From contig CP060501.1 of NCBI GenBank assembly GCA_024760545.1, forward strand, positions 2,744,036 through 2,808,035: a stretch of 64,000 nt of DNA, written 5' to 3'. Shown here one piece after another: positions 1 to 8,019 of this stretch; position 1 is the first letter of the stretch, and each line of letters opens with the position of its first letter. A program made the translations under genes and the position numbers. The DNA is from Nitrospira sp. (GTDB lineage Bacteria > Nitrospirota > Nitrospiria > Nitrospirales > Nitrospiraceae). The notes beneath the pieces were generated by a model. That model made no database searches and was not told where the DNA came from. It saw nothing but the letters and a program-made list of their open reading frames with translations.

Positions 1-46
1 TGCGGGGCAGGTGGTCAAGAAAGAGGAGGCGCCTGAATGGGTGTAA
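1..46 (+). CDS. C-terminal end of an upstream gene (possible)
   Basis: The frame starting at base 2 is open to a TAA at 44-46 and encodes a short charged tail ending in KKEEAPEWV. This could be the 3' end of a gene starting before the window. Only 14 codons are visible, so neither family nor reality can be judged; the other + frames also stay open briefly. Confidence 0.3.
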   Translation, partial: AGQVVKKEEAPEWV

Positions 47-231
47 GACGGTGGGAGGTTAAGGAGTCGTTTAACGTTCCCTAAGGACTTTCTTCGCAGG
101 CGGCGAGTCTGCCGCTACATAGGGCACTAAACTTGTATGAGTGTGTGGTGAGTTTGCCGAGGCAAACCATCATGGCAAGGAGGCGAGGCCGGCTCCTGGT
201 GTCATCACAATCAATCGGGAGGGAAGATTCC

Positions 232-1500
232 ATGAGACAGATGCTGGCAAAGCTGACCTTGTTGTGCCTCTTCATTGCTCCGGCGGCAATCGCGCAGGCT
301 GTCGGTGCCGGTGAGCAGGATTTCTCCAAGGGGGAGAGTCTGTTAAAGAACAAACAGTATGCGGAAGCACGCGCATCACTGGAAGCCGGGATCTTGAAAG
401 AGCCGTCGAATGCGCAGGCTCATATAAACCTGGCTGAAGCGTGCCGAGGCTTGGGGGTCTGGACCTGTGCAGAGAACCATTACGAAACGGCATTGGACCT
501 GGATGCTAAGTCCAGCGCGACCGGGTCGACGCAACCACGTTTACGAAAAGCCACAGTGTGGCGGTCACTTGAGGAAGTAACGACATGGCGGTTGCTGGAC
601 GAGGCGAAGCAGCTGATTGCTTCCGGGAAGGTTTCCCCTGAAAGGATGAAACAGGCGGAGGACGCCCTGGACAGCGCGAATGAGCTCGGTCTCAATACCG
701 ATCAACAAGCTCTTTATCTACAGCTGCAGGCGAAACTTCCACGACAGCGATCCGTTGCCGTATCGAACAGGATGACATTGAGCGGATCGGCAGGAGGGGT
801 GGGATGGACCGATATCCAAGACATGCCGATGGCACTGGTGCCGGCGGGGGAATTCACAATGGGGAGCATGATGGGCGATGATGAAAAGCCCGTGCGACGC
901 ATCTATTTGAATGCCTTTTACATGGACAAATATGAAGTGACCGTAGGCCAATATGCCAGGTACCTGGATGTGACGGACATGGAAGAGCCTCCGGATTGGA
1001 GCGTCATGAATCAACCCCAACATCAGAGACGACCGGTCGTCAATGTCGATTGGGAGGACGCCGTCAAATACTGCAAATGGGCCGGTAAACGCCTGCCGAC
1101 GGAGGCGGAGTGGGAGAAAGCGGCACGGGGAACGGATGGGCGTATCTATCCCTGGGGCAATGAGGCGCCAAGTCGGCTCCACGCGAATTATGGAAGAAAA
1201 GAAAGGGATGACCATATGGCGTTAGTTCCGGTTGGGTCGTTTGAAGAGGGCAAGAGTATATATGGCATCTATGATATGGCCGGTAATGCTTGGGAGTGGG
1301 TCTTCGATTGGTACGACCATGATTATTACAAGAATGGCCCGCGGAAAAACCCAATAGGGCCGGCAAAAGGTGATGGGAAGGTGGTACGCGGCGGGTCCTG
1401 GCTGTACGTTGCTGAGTTCCTGCGTTCCGCTCACCGGTTCAGCGCGCAGCCGACGAACCGATACTTCGGCTACGGATTCCGTTGCGCAAAGACGCCGTAA
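232..1500 (+). CDS. Secreted TPR protein with FGE-sulfatase (SUMF1-like) domain
   Basis: About 422 aa. I start at ATG 232 because a GGGAGGGA ribosome site precedes it and the product then opens with a signal peptide (residues 1-23). The frame extends upstream to 133 without support. Residues about 29-165 are TPR-like helices (NAQAHINLAEACRGLG). Residues about 197-420 form a formylglycine-generating-enzyme fold with family landmarks: PAGEFTMGS, KYEVTVGQY, RLPTEAEWEKAARG, YDMAGNAWEWV, VRGGSW. In true FGE the segment after RGGSW carries the catalytic Cys pair. Here it reads LYVAEFLRSAHR with no Cys, so sulfatase activation is unlikely. A structural or ligand-binding periplasmic role is more plausible. 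It stands alone, with a GNAT gene convergent downstream. Confidence 0.9.
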   Translation: MRQMLAKLTLLCLFIAPAAIAQAVGAGEQDFSKGESLLKNKQYAEARASLEAGILKEPSNAQAHINLAEACRGLGVWTCAENHYETALDLDAKSSATGSTQPRLRKATVWRSLEEVTTWRLLDEAKQLIASGKVSPERMKQAEDALDSANELGLNTDQQALYLQLQAKLPRQRSVAVSNRMTLSGSAGGVGWTDIQDMPMALVPAGEFTMGSMMGDDEKPVRRIYLNAFYMDKYEVTVGQYARYLDVTDMEEPPDWSVMNQPQHQRRPVVNVDWEDAVKYCKWAGKRLPTEAEWEKAARGTDGRIYPWGNEAPSRLHANYGRKERDDHMALVPVGSFEEGKSIYGIYDMAGNAWEWVFDWYDHDYYKNGPRKNPIGPAKGDGKVVRGGSWLYVAEFLRSAHRFSAQPTNRYFGYGFRCAKTP

Positions 1501-1563
1501 CCATTGCGCCGATGGGAGGATGGGTTGTCTGACGGTTCTTCGCGGTCCCTCGAGAAAGGCGGC

Positions 1564-2016
1564 TCAGCGGTATTTTGCGAAGCAGATGAGGTCGAGATGG
1601 TCGTAGTGATCGGGAAGAATCGTTTCGGCCTTGTAGCCGAGTTTCATAAAGAACTGAATGTTTCTCGCCGTGCTCAGCATGGTGCAGGCGTAAAATTTAT
1701 GGGCATCGGTCGTCGTTCGTTCGATCTCACGGATCAGCGCCAGGCCAACTCCTTGATGCCGGTGAGTCGGACTCACGGAGAGCAACCGGATCACGCACAC
1801 GCCGGCCACCGTCCAAAAGCGCACGGAACCGACAATCGTACCATCCGCTTCCGCCACAAAAATATGCTTCTCTCTTGCATCCTCTTTCAGGCTCTCAAGG
1901 GTTTCCGTGGTCCAGCCGCTTACCTTGTAGAGGCCGGCATATTCACCAAACGCAGCCTCTTGCACTTGGAGGAGAGCAGGAAAATCTCTTTCGGTCGCTG
2001 GTCTGATTTGAACCAC
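1564..2016 (-). CDS. GNAT family N-acetyltransferase
   Basis: A 150-aa protein with the single-domain GNAT layout. It opens with the beta1 start VQIRPATERDFPAL. The acetyl-CoA pyrophosphate loop is motif A, VSPTHRHQGVGLALIREIE (about residues 81-99), matching the R/Q-x-x-G-x-G/A rule. The C-terminal motif B is NIQFFMKLGYKAE. The acceptor substrate cannot be told from sequence. It is convergent with the FGE-like gene and divergent from the macro-domain gene, so probably monocistronic. Confidence 0.9.
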   Translation of the reverse strand: MVQIRPATERDFPALLQVQEAAFGEYAGLYKVSGWTTETLESLKEDAREKHIFVAEADGTIVGSVRFWTVAGVCVIRLLSVSPTHRHQGVGLALIREIERTTTDAHKFYACTMLSTARNIQFFMKLGYKAETILPDHYDHLDLICFAKYR

Positions 2017-2168
2017 GATGCGGATCCTCGGTTAGGAAGGTCTTGTCACTCATAGCGGAAGGGGAGGAGATTCGCAAGCACGATGGACTCCATGTTGATA
2101 GAGGCAGTGTGAGTCAACATGCCAAGAGGCGCCATGCCGTTTCGACCCAAGAATTCAAAGGAGGTTCC

Positions 2169-2651
2169 ATGCTGAAAGAAGTGGGAGGAGACATTTTGCG
2201 GACAAACGCAGAAATCGTGGCGCACGGCGTTGCCCCGAACGACGGGTTCGCGAACGGCCTAGCGTTGTGTCTGAGGCAGCAGTGGCCTTCCATGTACAAG
2301 GATTTCAGGCATTATTGCCAAACATTTACGCCAAAGACCGGAGAATTGTGGGCCTGGGCTGGTGCCGGCGGAGTGCGAATCGTGAGTCTGTTTACTCAAG
2401 AGCCAGCTCCCAGCCATGGGGCCAAACCGGGGAAAGCCACGATCGAGAACGTCAATCACTGTCTTAAAGCCCTTGTCAAATGGATCGAAAGCGAGAAGAT
2501 CAAAAGCGTCGCACTTCCTCGTTTGGCGACCGGTGTTGGTGGACTCGACTGGAAAGACGTGAAGCCTTTGATCGAAAAGCATCTCGGCCACTTACCCATT
2601 CCGGTCTACGTGTACGACACGTATCAGCCAGGTCTGCAGGCGAAAGAGTGA
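2169..2651 (+). CDS. Macro-domain (ADP-ribose-binding) protein
   Basis: A 160-aa single macro domain. Start ATG 2169 follows AAAGGAGGTTCC; the longer frame from 2043 lacks a site. The domain shows the early GDIL ribose-binding strand (residues 7-10), a VAHGVAPNDGFANGLA loop, and LPRLATGVGGLDW, which resembles the IGCG-containing loop of ALC1/TARG1/DarG-like macro domains. Those proteins bind or hydrolyse ADP-ribose on proteins, nucleic acids or metabolites. No DarT-like toxin lies beside it, so a toxin-antitoxin role is not supported here. The following amidohydrolase begins about 60 bases later on the same strand. Confidence 0.85.
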   Translation: MLKEVGGDILRTNAEIVAHGVAPNDGFANGLALCLRQQWPSMYKDFRHYCQTFTPKTGELWAWAGAGGVRIVSLFTQEPAPSHGAKPGKATIENVNHCLKALVKWIESEKIKSVALPRLATGVGGLDWKDVKPLIEKHLGHLPIPVYVYDTYQPGLQAKE

Positions 2652-2714
2652 TGAGGTCCCGACGTCCAGTTGAACTGGCTTGATCGAGGTGAACGGAGTA
2701 CGGAGAGAACCCAC

Positions 2715-3896
2715 ATGCCATTTGTACCTCAAGATTTGTACGACCGACTGGTTGCGGTGCGAAGAGAGCTGCATCGGTATCCAGAGTTAAGTTGGCAGGA
2801 AGCGCGAACGGCCGCCGTGATCAGCAAATTTCTTCAGGGCCTCGGTATTGAATGCCGCACGAACGTGGCCGGTACGGGTGTCGTCGCGGATATCACCGGA
2901 AAGACCGGAGTTCCCTGTGTGGTGCTGCGGGCCGACACTGATGCGCTCCCCATTCAAGAAGAGACCGGCCTTGAGTTCGCATCGGTGCATGACGGCGTCA
3001 TGCATGCCTGCGGCCACGATGGACACACGACGATGTTGCTCGGCGCCGCTGCGCTGCTTTCCCAAGAGAAAGGCTTGCCGTCGCCGGTGCGGTTGATTTT
3101 TCAGCCTGCTGAAGAGAAAGGCACCGGCGCGATGGCCATGATCACGGAAGGCGTCCTTGAGGGCGCAGGTTTGATTTTCGGTGGGCATCTGGATCGGCAT
3201 TACCACCCAGGTACCATTGTGGTGAGTGAAGGACCAGTGAACGCCTCATCCGATAACTTTACGATCGAGATCATCGGGCAAGGAGCTCATGGGGCCAGAC
3301 CGCACGAAAGCATCGATGCCGTGGTGGTGGGGAGCCTCATGATCATGGCGTTGCAGACTATCGTCTCACGAGAGGTGGATCCGGCCCGTCCTTCTGTTGT
3401 CTCAGTCGGCCAATTTCATGCGGGCACTGCGCCGAACGTGATTGCGGGACGGGCCAAGCTGGAAGGAACAGTACGGGCTCAGGATCCAGCTGTCCGGCAA
3501 CAACTGCTCAACTCCGTGCGCCGCATTGCCGAGTCCATCGCACAGTTGCATGGGGCAAAAATTCACATCGTGGTCACAGAGGGCACGCCGCCGCTCGTCA
3601 ATCATCCGGAAATGGCGACCCTCGCGCGCCGTGCTGCGATCGAAGCGGTCGGGGAGGCGAATGTGTTGCCGCTGAAAACGGCCAATATGGGAGCGGAAGA
3701 CTTCAGCTATTACCTGGAGAAAATACCCGGTGCCTATGTCCGATTCGGCAGTCAAGTTCCCGGCCGAGAAGGCTATCCTGCACATTCCAGTAAGTTCGAC
3801 TTCGATGAAGAAGCTTTAGCCGTAGGTGCGGCGTATTATCAGGCCATCGCCAAGATTGCCGGCCACCAACTCCACAAGCAAGCGGCGTCCGTCTGA
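2715..3896 (+). CDS. M20-family amidohydrolase (hippurate / N-acyl-amino-acid hydrolase type)
   Basis: About 393 aa, usual for the M20D family. I prefer ATG 2715 over an upstream TTG (2670): it is preceded by CGGAGAGA and gives the normal N-terminus (FVPQDLYDRLVAVRRELHRYPE). Metal and catalytic landmarks are present: RADTDALPIQEE, HACGHDGHTTML, and QPAEEKGTGA with the Glu pair; the dimerisation domain follows (GAHGARPHESIDAV). Family members remove acyl groups from amino acids in the cytoplasm using a di-metal centre. The gene sits between the macro-domain gene and the CNB-acetyltransferase, only 20 bases before the latter, suggesting one transcript. Confidence 0.92.
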   Translation: MPFVPQDLYDRLVAVRRELHRYPELSWQEARTAAVISKFLQGLGIECRTNVAGTGVVADITGKTGVPCVVLRADTDALPIQEETGLEFASVHDGVMHACGHDGHTTMLLGAAALLSQEKGLPSPVRLIFQPAEEKGTGAMAMITEGVLEGAGLIFGGHLDRHYHPGTIVVSEGPVNASSDNFTIEIIGQGAHGARPHESIDAVVVGSLMIMALQTIVSREVDPARPSVVSVGQFHAGTAPNVIAGRAKLEGTVRAQDPAVRQQLLNSVRRIAESIAQLHGAKIHIVVTEGTPPLVNHPEMATLARRAAIEAVGEANVLPLKTANMGAEDFSYYLEKIPGAYVRFGSQVPGREGYPAHSSKFDFDEEALAVGAAYYQAIAKIAGHQLHKQAASV

Positions 3897-3916
3897 TCTG
3901 CCCCAACGGTAGGATC

Positions 3917-5566
3917 ATGATCAAAATCCGAGAAGCCCGCGAAGAGGATGTCGGCCAGATCCGCGAGATCTTCCTCGCCGTGTACGGCACAGATTATCCG
4001 CATCGCGAACTCTACGATGAGCTCTGGCTGAAGCGTTCCGTTTTCACGGACGATGCTCTTATTCTTGTGGCTGAGGATACGGAAGCAGGCCGCGTCGTCG
4101 GGACAGCCTCCGTGCTCTTCGACTTCGGAGCCCATTCCGATCTCGTCGGAGAGTTCGGTCGCCTTGCCGTGCATCCGGACTATCGTCGGATGCAGGTTGG
4201 GAAACTGCTTATGGACAAGCGGCTTGAGGCCATCAAGAACCGTTTACATGTGGGACTTGTTGTCGCGCGTACCGTGCATCCCTATGCCCAGCGCATCAGT
4301 CTTGCCCAGGGATTCATTGCCACTGGCTTTCTGCCGTTCAAGCACTTCTTTCGCCACCGGGAGAGCTTTGCGCTGCTGGCTCGGTATTTCAGCGATGCAC
4401 TCGCATTACGCCGCAACAACCCGCGCATCATCCCCGAAGCCTATGCTCTGGCCAATCTGGTGATGAACCAGCCGCCCTTCACACCGGATTTTATTGTGGA
4501 CGAAGACTCCGCCTCCTACCCTCCCGGCGGGGATTATCGCCTCGAGCAATTGCAAGCCGAGGGCTATCCCGCCTTACTGCGTATCGAACGAGGTCGAGTG
4601 CGGAATCGAGAGATTTTTGGACCCATGCGGCTGGATTACGGTTTCTTCAAGCTACAGGCCCGTCAAACTAATTACTTTCTTGCCCGCTCCGGCGGCCACA
4701 TCGTCGGGGCAGTCGGCTATACGATGGACCCAATCGAGCACACTGTGCGGGTGTTCGAACTCATCGCGCTGGCCGACGATGTGGTGCGATTTCTTCTGGC
4801 TGAGCTGGAACGGAAGTGTCGTGAGGAGATGGGGATCGAGTACATTGAAATCGACGTCAGCGCCTATGCGCCTCGCATGCAGAGGACTCTGTTGGAGTTG
4901 AATTTTCTCCCGGTTGCGTATGTGCCGGCCATGGTGTTCTATCAAGTGGAACGGCTCGATATCATGAAGATGGTGCGCTTGAACAAGCTCCAAGACTTGG
5001 GGTCGCTGGGTCTGATGGAACCGGTTCGGGCTGTTGCCGACGTCGTAATGCGTGGGCTTTCTACTTGCATCATAGCCCCACGTATGGCGCAAGCGATCAA
5101 AGAGGTCCCGTTGTTTCATGGAATGAACACTGAACAGGCGACGAGACTAGCTGGGGTTTGCGCAGTGAGGAGCATGCGGGCGGGCGAACGGCTCTTTGCC
5201 GAGCATGATCCGTCGGATAGGCTGTACCTTGTACTTCAGGGGCACGTCACCATCAGCGGGGGTCCTTCTTCGCGCGTCATCGGTACCGTGCACACCGGAG
5301 AGACCTGTGGCGAAGTGTCGCTCCTCTCGGCCAGACCCCACTCAGCCACGGCGACAGTTTCAGAGCCCATCGAAGTGGCCGAACTGCTTCGGCGAGATCT
5401 GGAAGATCTCATTCGACGTCGTCCAGATATCGGCGTGACCATCTATCGAAACCTGGCCGTTGGCCTTGGAGACAAGCTTCTGCGTTCCGGCAATGGGCAG
5501 GGTCAAGGGCAAAGCGAGGCCGAGCGTGTGTCGCTTACTTCGGAGAGTGTGTTACACAGGACGTAA
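3917..5566 (+). CDS. Multidomain GNAT acetyltransferase with C-terminal cyclic-nucleotide-binding domain
   Basis: 549 aa. Residues 1-150 are a GNAT domain with motif A RLAVHPDYRRMQVGKLLMD (about 82-100). Residues about 205-345 look like a second, degenerate GNAT-like domain (SGGHIVGAVGYTMD, LLELNFLPVAY). Residues about 398-515 are a cyclic-nucleotide-binding/Crp-type jelly roll (LFHGMNTEQATRLAG, AGERLFAEHDPSDRLYLVL, GETCGEVSLL). In the phosphate-binding cassette the usual PR-A-A-T is PHSAT, so the nucleotide-phosphate arginine appears replaced by His. Mycobacterial Pat (Rv0998) proves that CNB-gated acetyltransferases exist, but there the CNB domain is N-terminal. Ligand and acetyl acceptor are unknown. 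It follows the M20 gene by 20 bases. Confidence 0.9.
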   Translation: MIKIREAREEDVGQIREIFLAVYGTDYPHRELYDELWLKRSVFTDDALILVAEDTEAGRVVGTASVLFDFGAHSDLVGEFGRLAVHPDYRRMQVGKLLMDKRLEAIKNRLHVGLVVARTVHPYAQRISLAQGFIATGFLPFKHFFRHRESFALLARYFSDALALRRNNPRIIPEAYALANLVMNQPPFTPDFIVDEDSASYPPGGDYRLEQLQAEGYPALLRIERGRVRNREIFGPMRLDYGFFKLQARQTNYFLARSGGHIVGAVGYTMDPIEHTVRVFELIALADDVVRFLLAELERKCREEMGIEYIEIDVSAYAPRMQRTLLELNFLPVAYVPAMVFYQVERLDIMKMVRLNKLQDLGSLGLMEPVRAVADVVMRGLSTCIIAPRMAQAIKEVPLFHGMNTEQATRLAGVCAVRSMRAGERLFAEHDPSDRLYLVLQGHVTISGGPSSRVIGTVHTGETCGEVSLLSARPHSATATVSEPIEVAELLRRDLEDLIRRRPDIGVTIYRNLAVGLGDKLLRSGNGQGQGQSEAERVSLTSESVLHRT

Positions 5567-5645
5567 TGGGAGCTCCACCGATCTCCTCTCTGCCCTTTCC
5601 CCGTCGACGTTAAATGACGGGTGATTGGACGTCGAATCGGTGTCG

Positions 5646-5852
5646 TCACGCAGCCTGACTGTCATACCGATGTCGTTCAGAGCCTTCGTATCTTTTCAAT
5701 TGTGGCGGGACGCGCTGATTGTGACGGATCACATCGTCGATGATCATTCCACAATTGACACAGCGCCAACCATGAAAGTCCGACGACGAACCAAGCTGTA
5801 GCGCGATACTGTCGTCCCTAACGGCGAGGCCGTTGCATCGTAGGCAATTCAT
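5646..5852 (-). CDS. Small zinc-ribbon protein
   Basis: 68 aa with two CxxC knuckles: MNCLRC at the N-terminus and WRCVNCGMII near residue 31. Four cysteines at this spacing form a zinc ribbon. The role is unknown; such short ribbons act as adaptors or nucleic-acid binders. Its ATG overlaps the stop of the upstream - strand gene by four bases (ATGA), evidence that both are real and co-translated. The sequence is convergent with the CNB-acetyltransferase gene. Confidence 0.75.
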   Translation of the reverse strand: MNCLRCNGLAVRDDSIALQLGSSSDFHGWRCVNCGMIIDDVIRHNQRVPPQLKRYEGSERHRYDSQAA

Positions 5853-6163
5853 CGTTCATCTCCCCGTAGACTGTCCCAGCCCATCCGAGGAGCCGGGTCC
5901 GGAACCCGCACAGCATGGATCATGCGCTCAATTCGCGCAGCGCGCAGCAACACCGTCCCGTCTTGAAAGCCCAGCACATAACGCTCCAAGACGCCGGGGG
6001 GACAAAGACGATAATCGTCAGTACGATCCCGGTTCATCACGGCATCACGTAACCCGTTTTCTTCGGCTTGCCACCCATCCATCTCAGGTTCCGTACGAGC
6101 TTGCGCAATCTGTCGCCGACACCACTCAATACGAACAGTGACGGGGTTCGTTGTCCGTTCCAT
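5849..6163 (-). CDS. Hypothetical protein coupled to zinc-ribbon gene
   Basis: 104 aa, not recognised. It has a charged helical first half (WCRRQIAQARTEPEMDGWQAEE) and a short C-terminal half with LERYVLGFQDGTVLLRAARIER. No signal peptide or membrane segment. ATG 6163 is preceded on the - strand by AAAGGGGTGAGCC, a reasonable ribosome site, and the stop overlaps the next start by ATGA. A 102-residue ORF lies antisense (5833-6141) but lacks a ribosome site and coupling. Confidence 0.65.
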   Translation of the reverse strand: MERTTNPVTVRIEWCRRQIAQARTEPEMDGWQAEENGLRDAVMNRDRTDDYRLCPPGVLERYVLGFQDGTVLLRAARIERMIHAVRVPDPAPRMGWDSLRGDER

Positions 6164-6357
6164 GGCTCACCCCTTTCGTTATCCAAGTCATCCGTCACGC
6201 TGTAACAGCAAGTTGAATGCCACTGCAGAGACATATCGAATAGCGCTTCGCGCCATTTCCCTCACCGAAGGTTTGTACGTAATTCTAATGAGTTACAGTA
6301 GAAAGGATGTTTACATGTCCAGATATGTGGACACCACAGTAGCTGATGAGGTGAAGG

Positions 6358-6516
6358 ATGGAGCGTCCAGATTGTATGGTGAACGAACTAGGTGGAACCC
6401 TTGCTGTGAGGCCTAAATCGATCATTCGAAGGACGCTCGTGAGCCTGTGGTTTCCAGAAAGCTTCTGGCGGGGAAGGAATAATGGGTCAGGAGTCCTCTT
6501 TATCGGCGTGAAGTGA
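6358..6516 (+). CDS. Small ORF A of a tandem paralogous pair (52 aa)
   Basis: A 52-residue ORF beginning MERPDCMVNELGGTLAVR. It is preceded by GAGGTGAAGG immediately before the ATG. Its first 18 codons align without gaps to the next ORF (6520): 12 residues are identical and four more are conservative (D/E, V/L, A/V, V/I). Several identical residues use different codons (CGT/AGG, GAA/GAG, GGT/GGA, CTT/CTG), the pattern expected when protein rather than DNA is conserved. Function unknown. The tail is basic (SIIRRTLVSLWFPESFWRGR). Confidence 0.55.
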   Translation: MERPDCMVNELGGTLAVRPKSIIRRTLVSLWFPESFWRGRNNGSGVLFIGVK

Positions 6517-6519
6517 AGG

Positions 6520-6711
6520 ATGGAGAGGCTCGAGTGTATGCTGATTGAGCTAGGAGGAACCCTGGTAATTCGTTTCCGGAATGTTCAGCGCACTATCGTC
6601 CATGTGCGCGGCCGCTCAGATATCAGGTATAGTGGTCGCCATGGATGTCGGAGGAAAATGGTCCCGGGCCATTCGTTGAACGATCAACCTGTAAGGAGCT
6701 GCGATGGATGA
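6520..6711 (+). CDS. Small ORF B of a tandem paralogous pair (63 aa)
   Basis: 63-residue ORF beginning MERLECMLIELGGTLVIR, starting four bases after the stop of ORF A and preceded by the same GAAGTGAAGG leader. The first 18 residues mirror ORF A; the remainder is Arg-rich and diverged, and the stop overlaps the start of the CBS gene at 6704 by eight bases. Either the two are recently duplicated small proteins or one is a decaying copy. No known family recognised. Confidence 0.5.
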   Translation: MERLECMLIELGGTLVIRFRNVQRTIVHVRGRSDIRYSGRHGCRRKMVPGHSLNDQPVRSCDG

Positions 6712-7540
6712 ACATCGAGGGGGAGCCGTTCAAGATTTTATGCATCGCTACCTGGAGGTAGTTCCACAAGATACGACGATAACGGCGGCGGCCGAGCGGA
6801 TGGGGGTCAGGCGGATCGGCTGTGTGTTGGTGGAATCAGATGATCCCAAGCGAGGACCGTACGGGATTACAACAGAGACGGATCTCGTGCGGAAGGTGCT
6901 CGCGAAGGGATTAGGCCCCACGATCACGACGGTAGATCGGGTGATGGTCAGCCCGATTTTGACGATCGCCGGGAACCGCTCCATGTTGGATGCCAGCCAT
7001 TTGATGGAAGCCAATCATGTGCGCCATCTCTGTGTCGTGGAAGCTGATGAGATTGTCGGGATCATTTCGGTGCGAGACCTCGTGCGATCGTTTGTGGATG
7101 CGGAGAGCGGCCCCGTTTGTGAACTGAACAAAGTGTACCGCCCGCTGAGTGTCCTTATGGCGGTGACCCTGGCGACGATCCCCAGTGATGCGTCTCTGCT
7201 GGAAGCTGCTCAGTTGATGACCGAGAAACGGATTGGGTCCTTGTTGACGATCGAAGCCGGAGAAATCGTCGGCATTGTGACTGAGCGCGATCTGGTCCGC
7301 AAAGGGCTGGCCACCAACCGGTATGCAGGCGGCACTCGTGTCGGTGTCGTGATGAGCTCTCCTCTGTTCAGCATCGATGTCAATCGTACGATACGCGATG
7401 CCAGTCAAGTGATGGCCGAACAGGGGGTGCGCCACTTGCCCGTGACGGAGAACGGAAAAATCATCGGAGTGCTCTCCGTGCGGGACTTGGTAAAAATGGT
7501 CTCTGTCCGTGATCGGCCGAGGTTTCTCGGCAGGATTTAG
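6704..7540 (+). CDS. Protein with four CBS domains
   Basis: 278 aa made of two Bateman modules. CBS motifs are repeated four times: TAAAERMGVRRIGCVLV, ASHLMEANHVRHLCVVE, AAQLMTEKRIGSLLTIE and ASQVMAEQGVRHLPVTE, each closed by a (G)I(I/V)(S/T)xRDLV-type end. CBS tandems bind AMP, ATP, SAM or NAD-type ligands and usually gate an attached enzyme, but no other domain is present, so this is a stand-alone sensor. ATG 6704 follows GTAAGGAGCTGCG, a good ribosome site. A small membrane-anchored gene follows within 50 bases. Confidence 0.92.
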   Translation: MDEHRGGAVQDFMHRYLEVVPQDTTITAAAERMGVRRIGCVLVESDDPKRGPYGITTETDLVRKVLAKGLGPTITTVDRVMVSPILTIAGNRSMLDASHLMEANHVRHLCVVEADEIVGIISVRDLVRSFVDAESGPVCELNKVYRPLSVLMAVTLATIPSDASLLEAAQLMTEKRIGSLLTIEAGEIVGIVTERDLVRKGLATNRYAGGTRVGVVMSSPLFSIDVNRTIRDASQVMAEQGVRHLPVTENGKIIGVLSVRDLVKMVSVRDRPRFLGRI

Positions 7541-7589
7541 CAGGATGAGGAAACCCCCGCGTATCTCGGCGCATGGCTCCGACGCTGAC

Positions 7590-7871
7590 ATGACGAACAC
7601 ATCACGGCGTTCTCCGGATCTTCCCAAAACGGCGGTTGAGGCGCTGTGGCATGGCAATGTGATCGAGGCGATCACAGTTGTTCGTCAGCAACGGAATATC
7701 GGTCTGAAAGAGGCGAAGGGTTTGGTGGACGCCTACATCGCTTCTGACCCGGCGCTCAAGAAAAAGATGGACCAGATACTCGCCACGGCGCAGCAGAGAT
7801 TTGTCCGTTGGCTGGTCGGGTTTCTGGTGCTTGCTGCCGGAGTTGCGTATCTCATCATGAAAGGTCCGTGA
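7590..7871 (+). CDS. Membrane-anchored ribosomal L7/L12 C-terminal-like protein (copy 1)
   Basis: About 93 aa. Residues about 11-60 (LPKTAVEALWHGNVIEAITVVRQ followed by LKEAKGLVDAYI) match the L7/L12 C-terminal fold pattern, in which an xxIxxVRxxxxxGLKEAKxxV helix pair is diagnostic. A single transmembrane helix ends the protein (WLVGFLVLAAGVAYLIM). The start is uncertain: ATG 7590 gives an N-terminus like the paralogue at 9197, but ATG 7545 and 7509 are in frame, and none has a strong ribosome site. It is probably co-transcribed with the CBS gene. The domain likely mediates protein contacts at the membrane; function unknown. Confidence 0.75.
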   Translation: MTNTSRRSPDLPKTAVEALWHGNVIEAITVVRQQRNIGLKEAKGLVDAYIASDPALKKKMDQILATAQQRFVRWLVGFLVLAAGVAYLIMKGP

Positions 7872-7873
7872 GT

Positions 7874-7883
7874 CAGCGGTCAG
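7874..7883 (+). repeat. REP-like CAGCRGTCAG motif
   Basis: CAGCGGTCAG sits three bases after the stop of the preceding gene within GTCAGCGGTCAGCGGC. The same ten-base core (R = A or G) recurs at 26415 and 61588, each time between genes. It may be a remnant of a dispersed intergenic repeat. Confidence 0.3.
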
Positions 7884-8019
7884 CGGCATTCAAAAGGTGT
7901 TGAGTGACGGAACTACCCTTTTCCCCATCGACCATACTTCAGCGGGATAAATCAGTCGTAGCCACAGCGTAAAAAATGAGGTTTACCAACCAGGTTGGCA
8001 TGTTGACGTGGAGGGCGCA

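Noticed and set aside
5833-6141. 102-codon + strand open frame
   Set aside because: Opposite the two coupled small genes; no ribosome site or similarity.
6138-6416. 92-codon + strand open frame upstream of small ORF A
   Set aside because: No ribosome site at its start, overlaps A in another frame and has no family.
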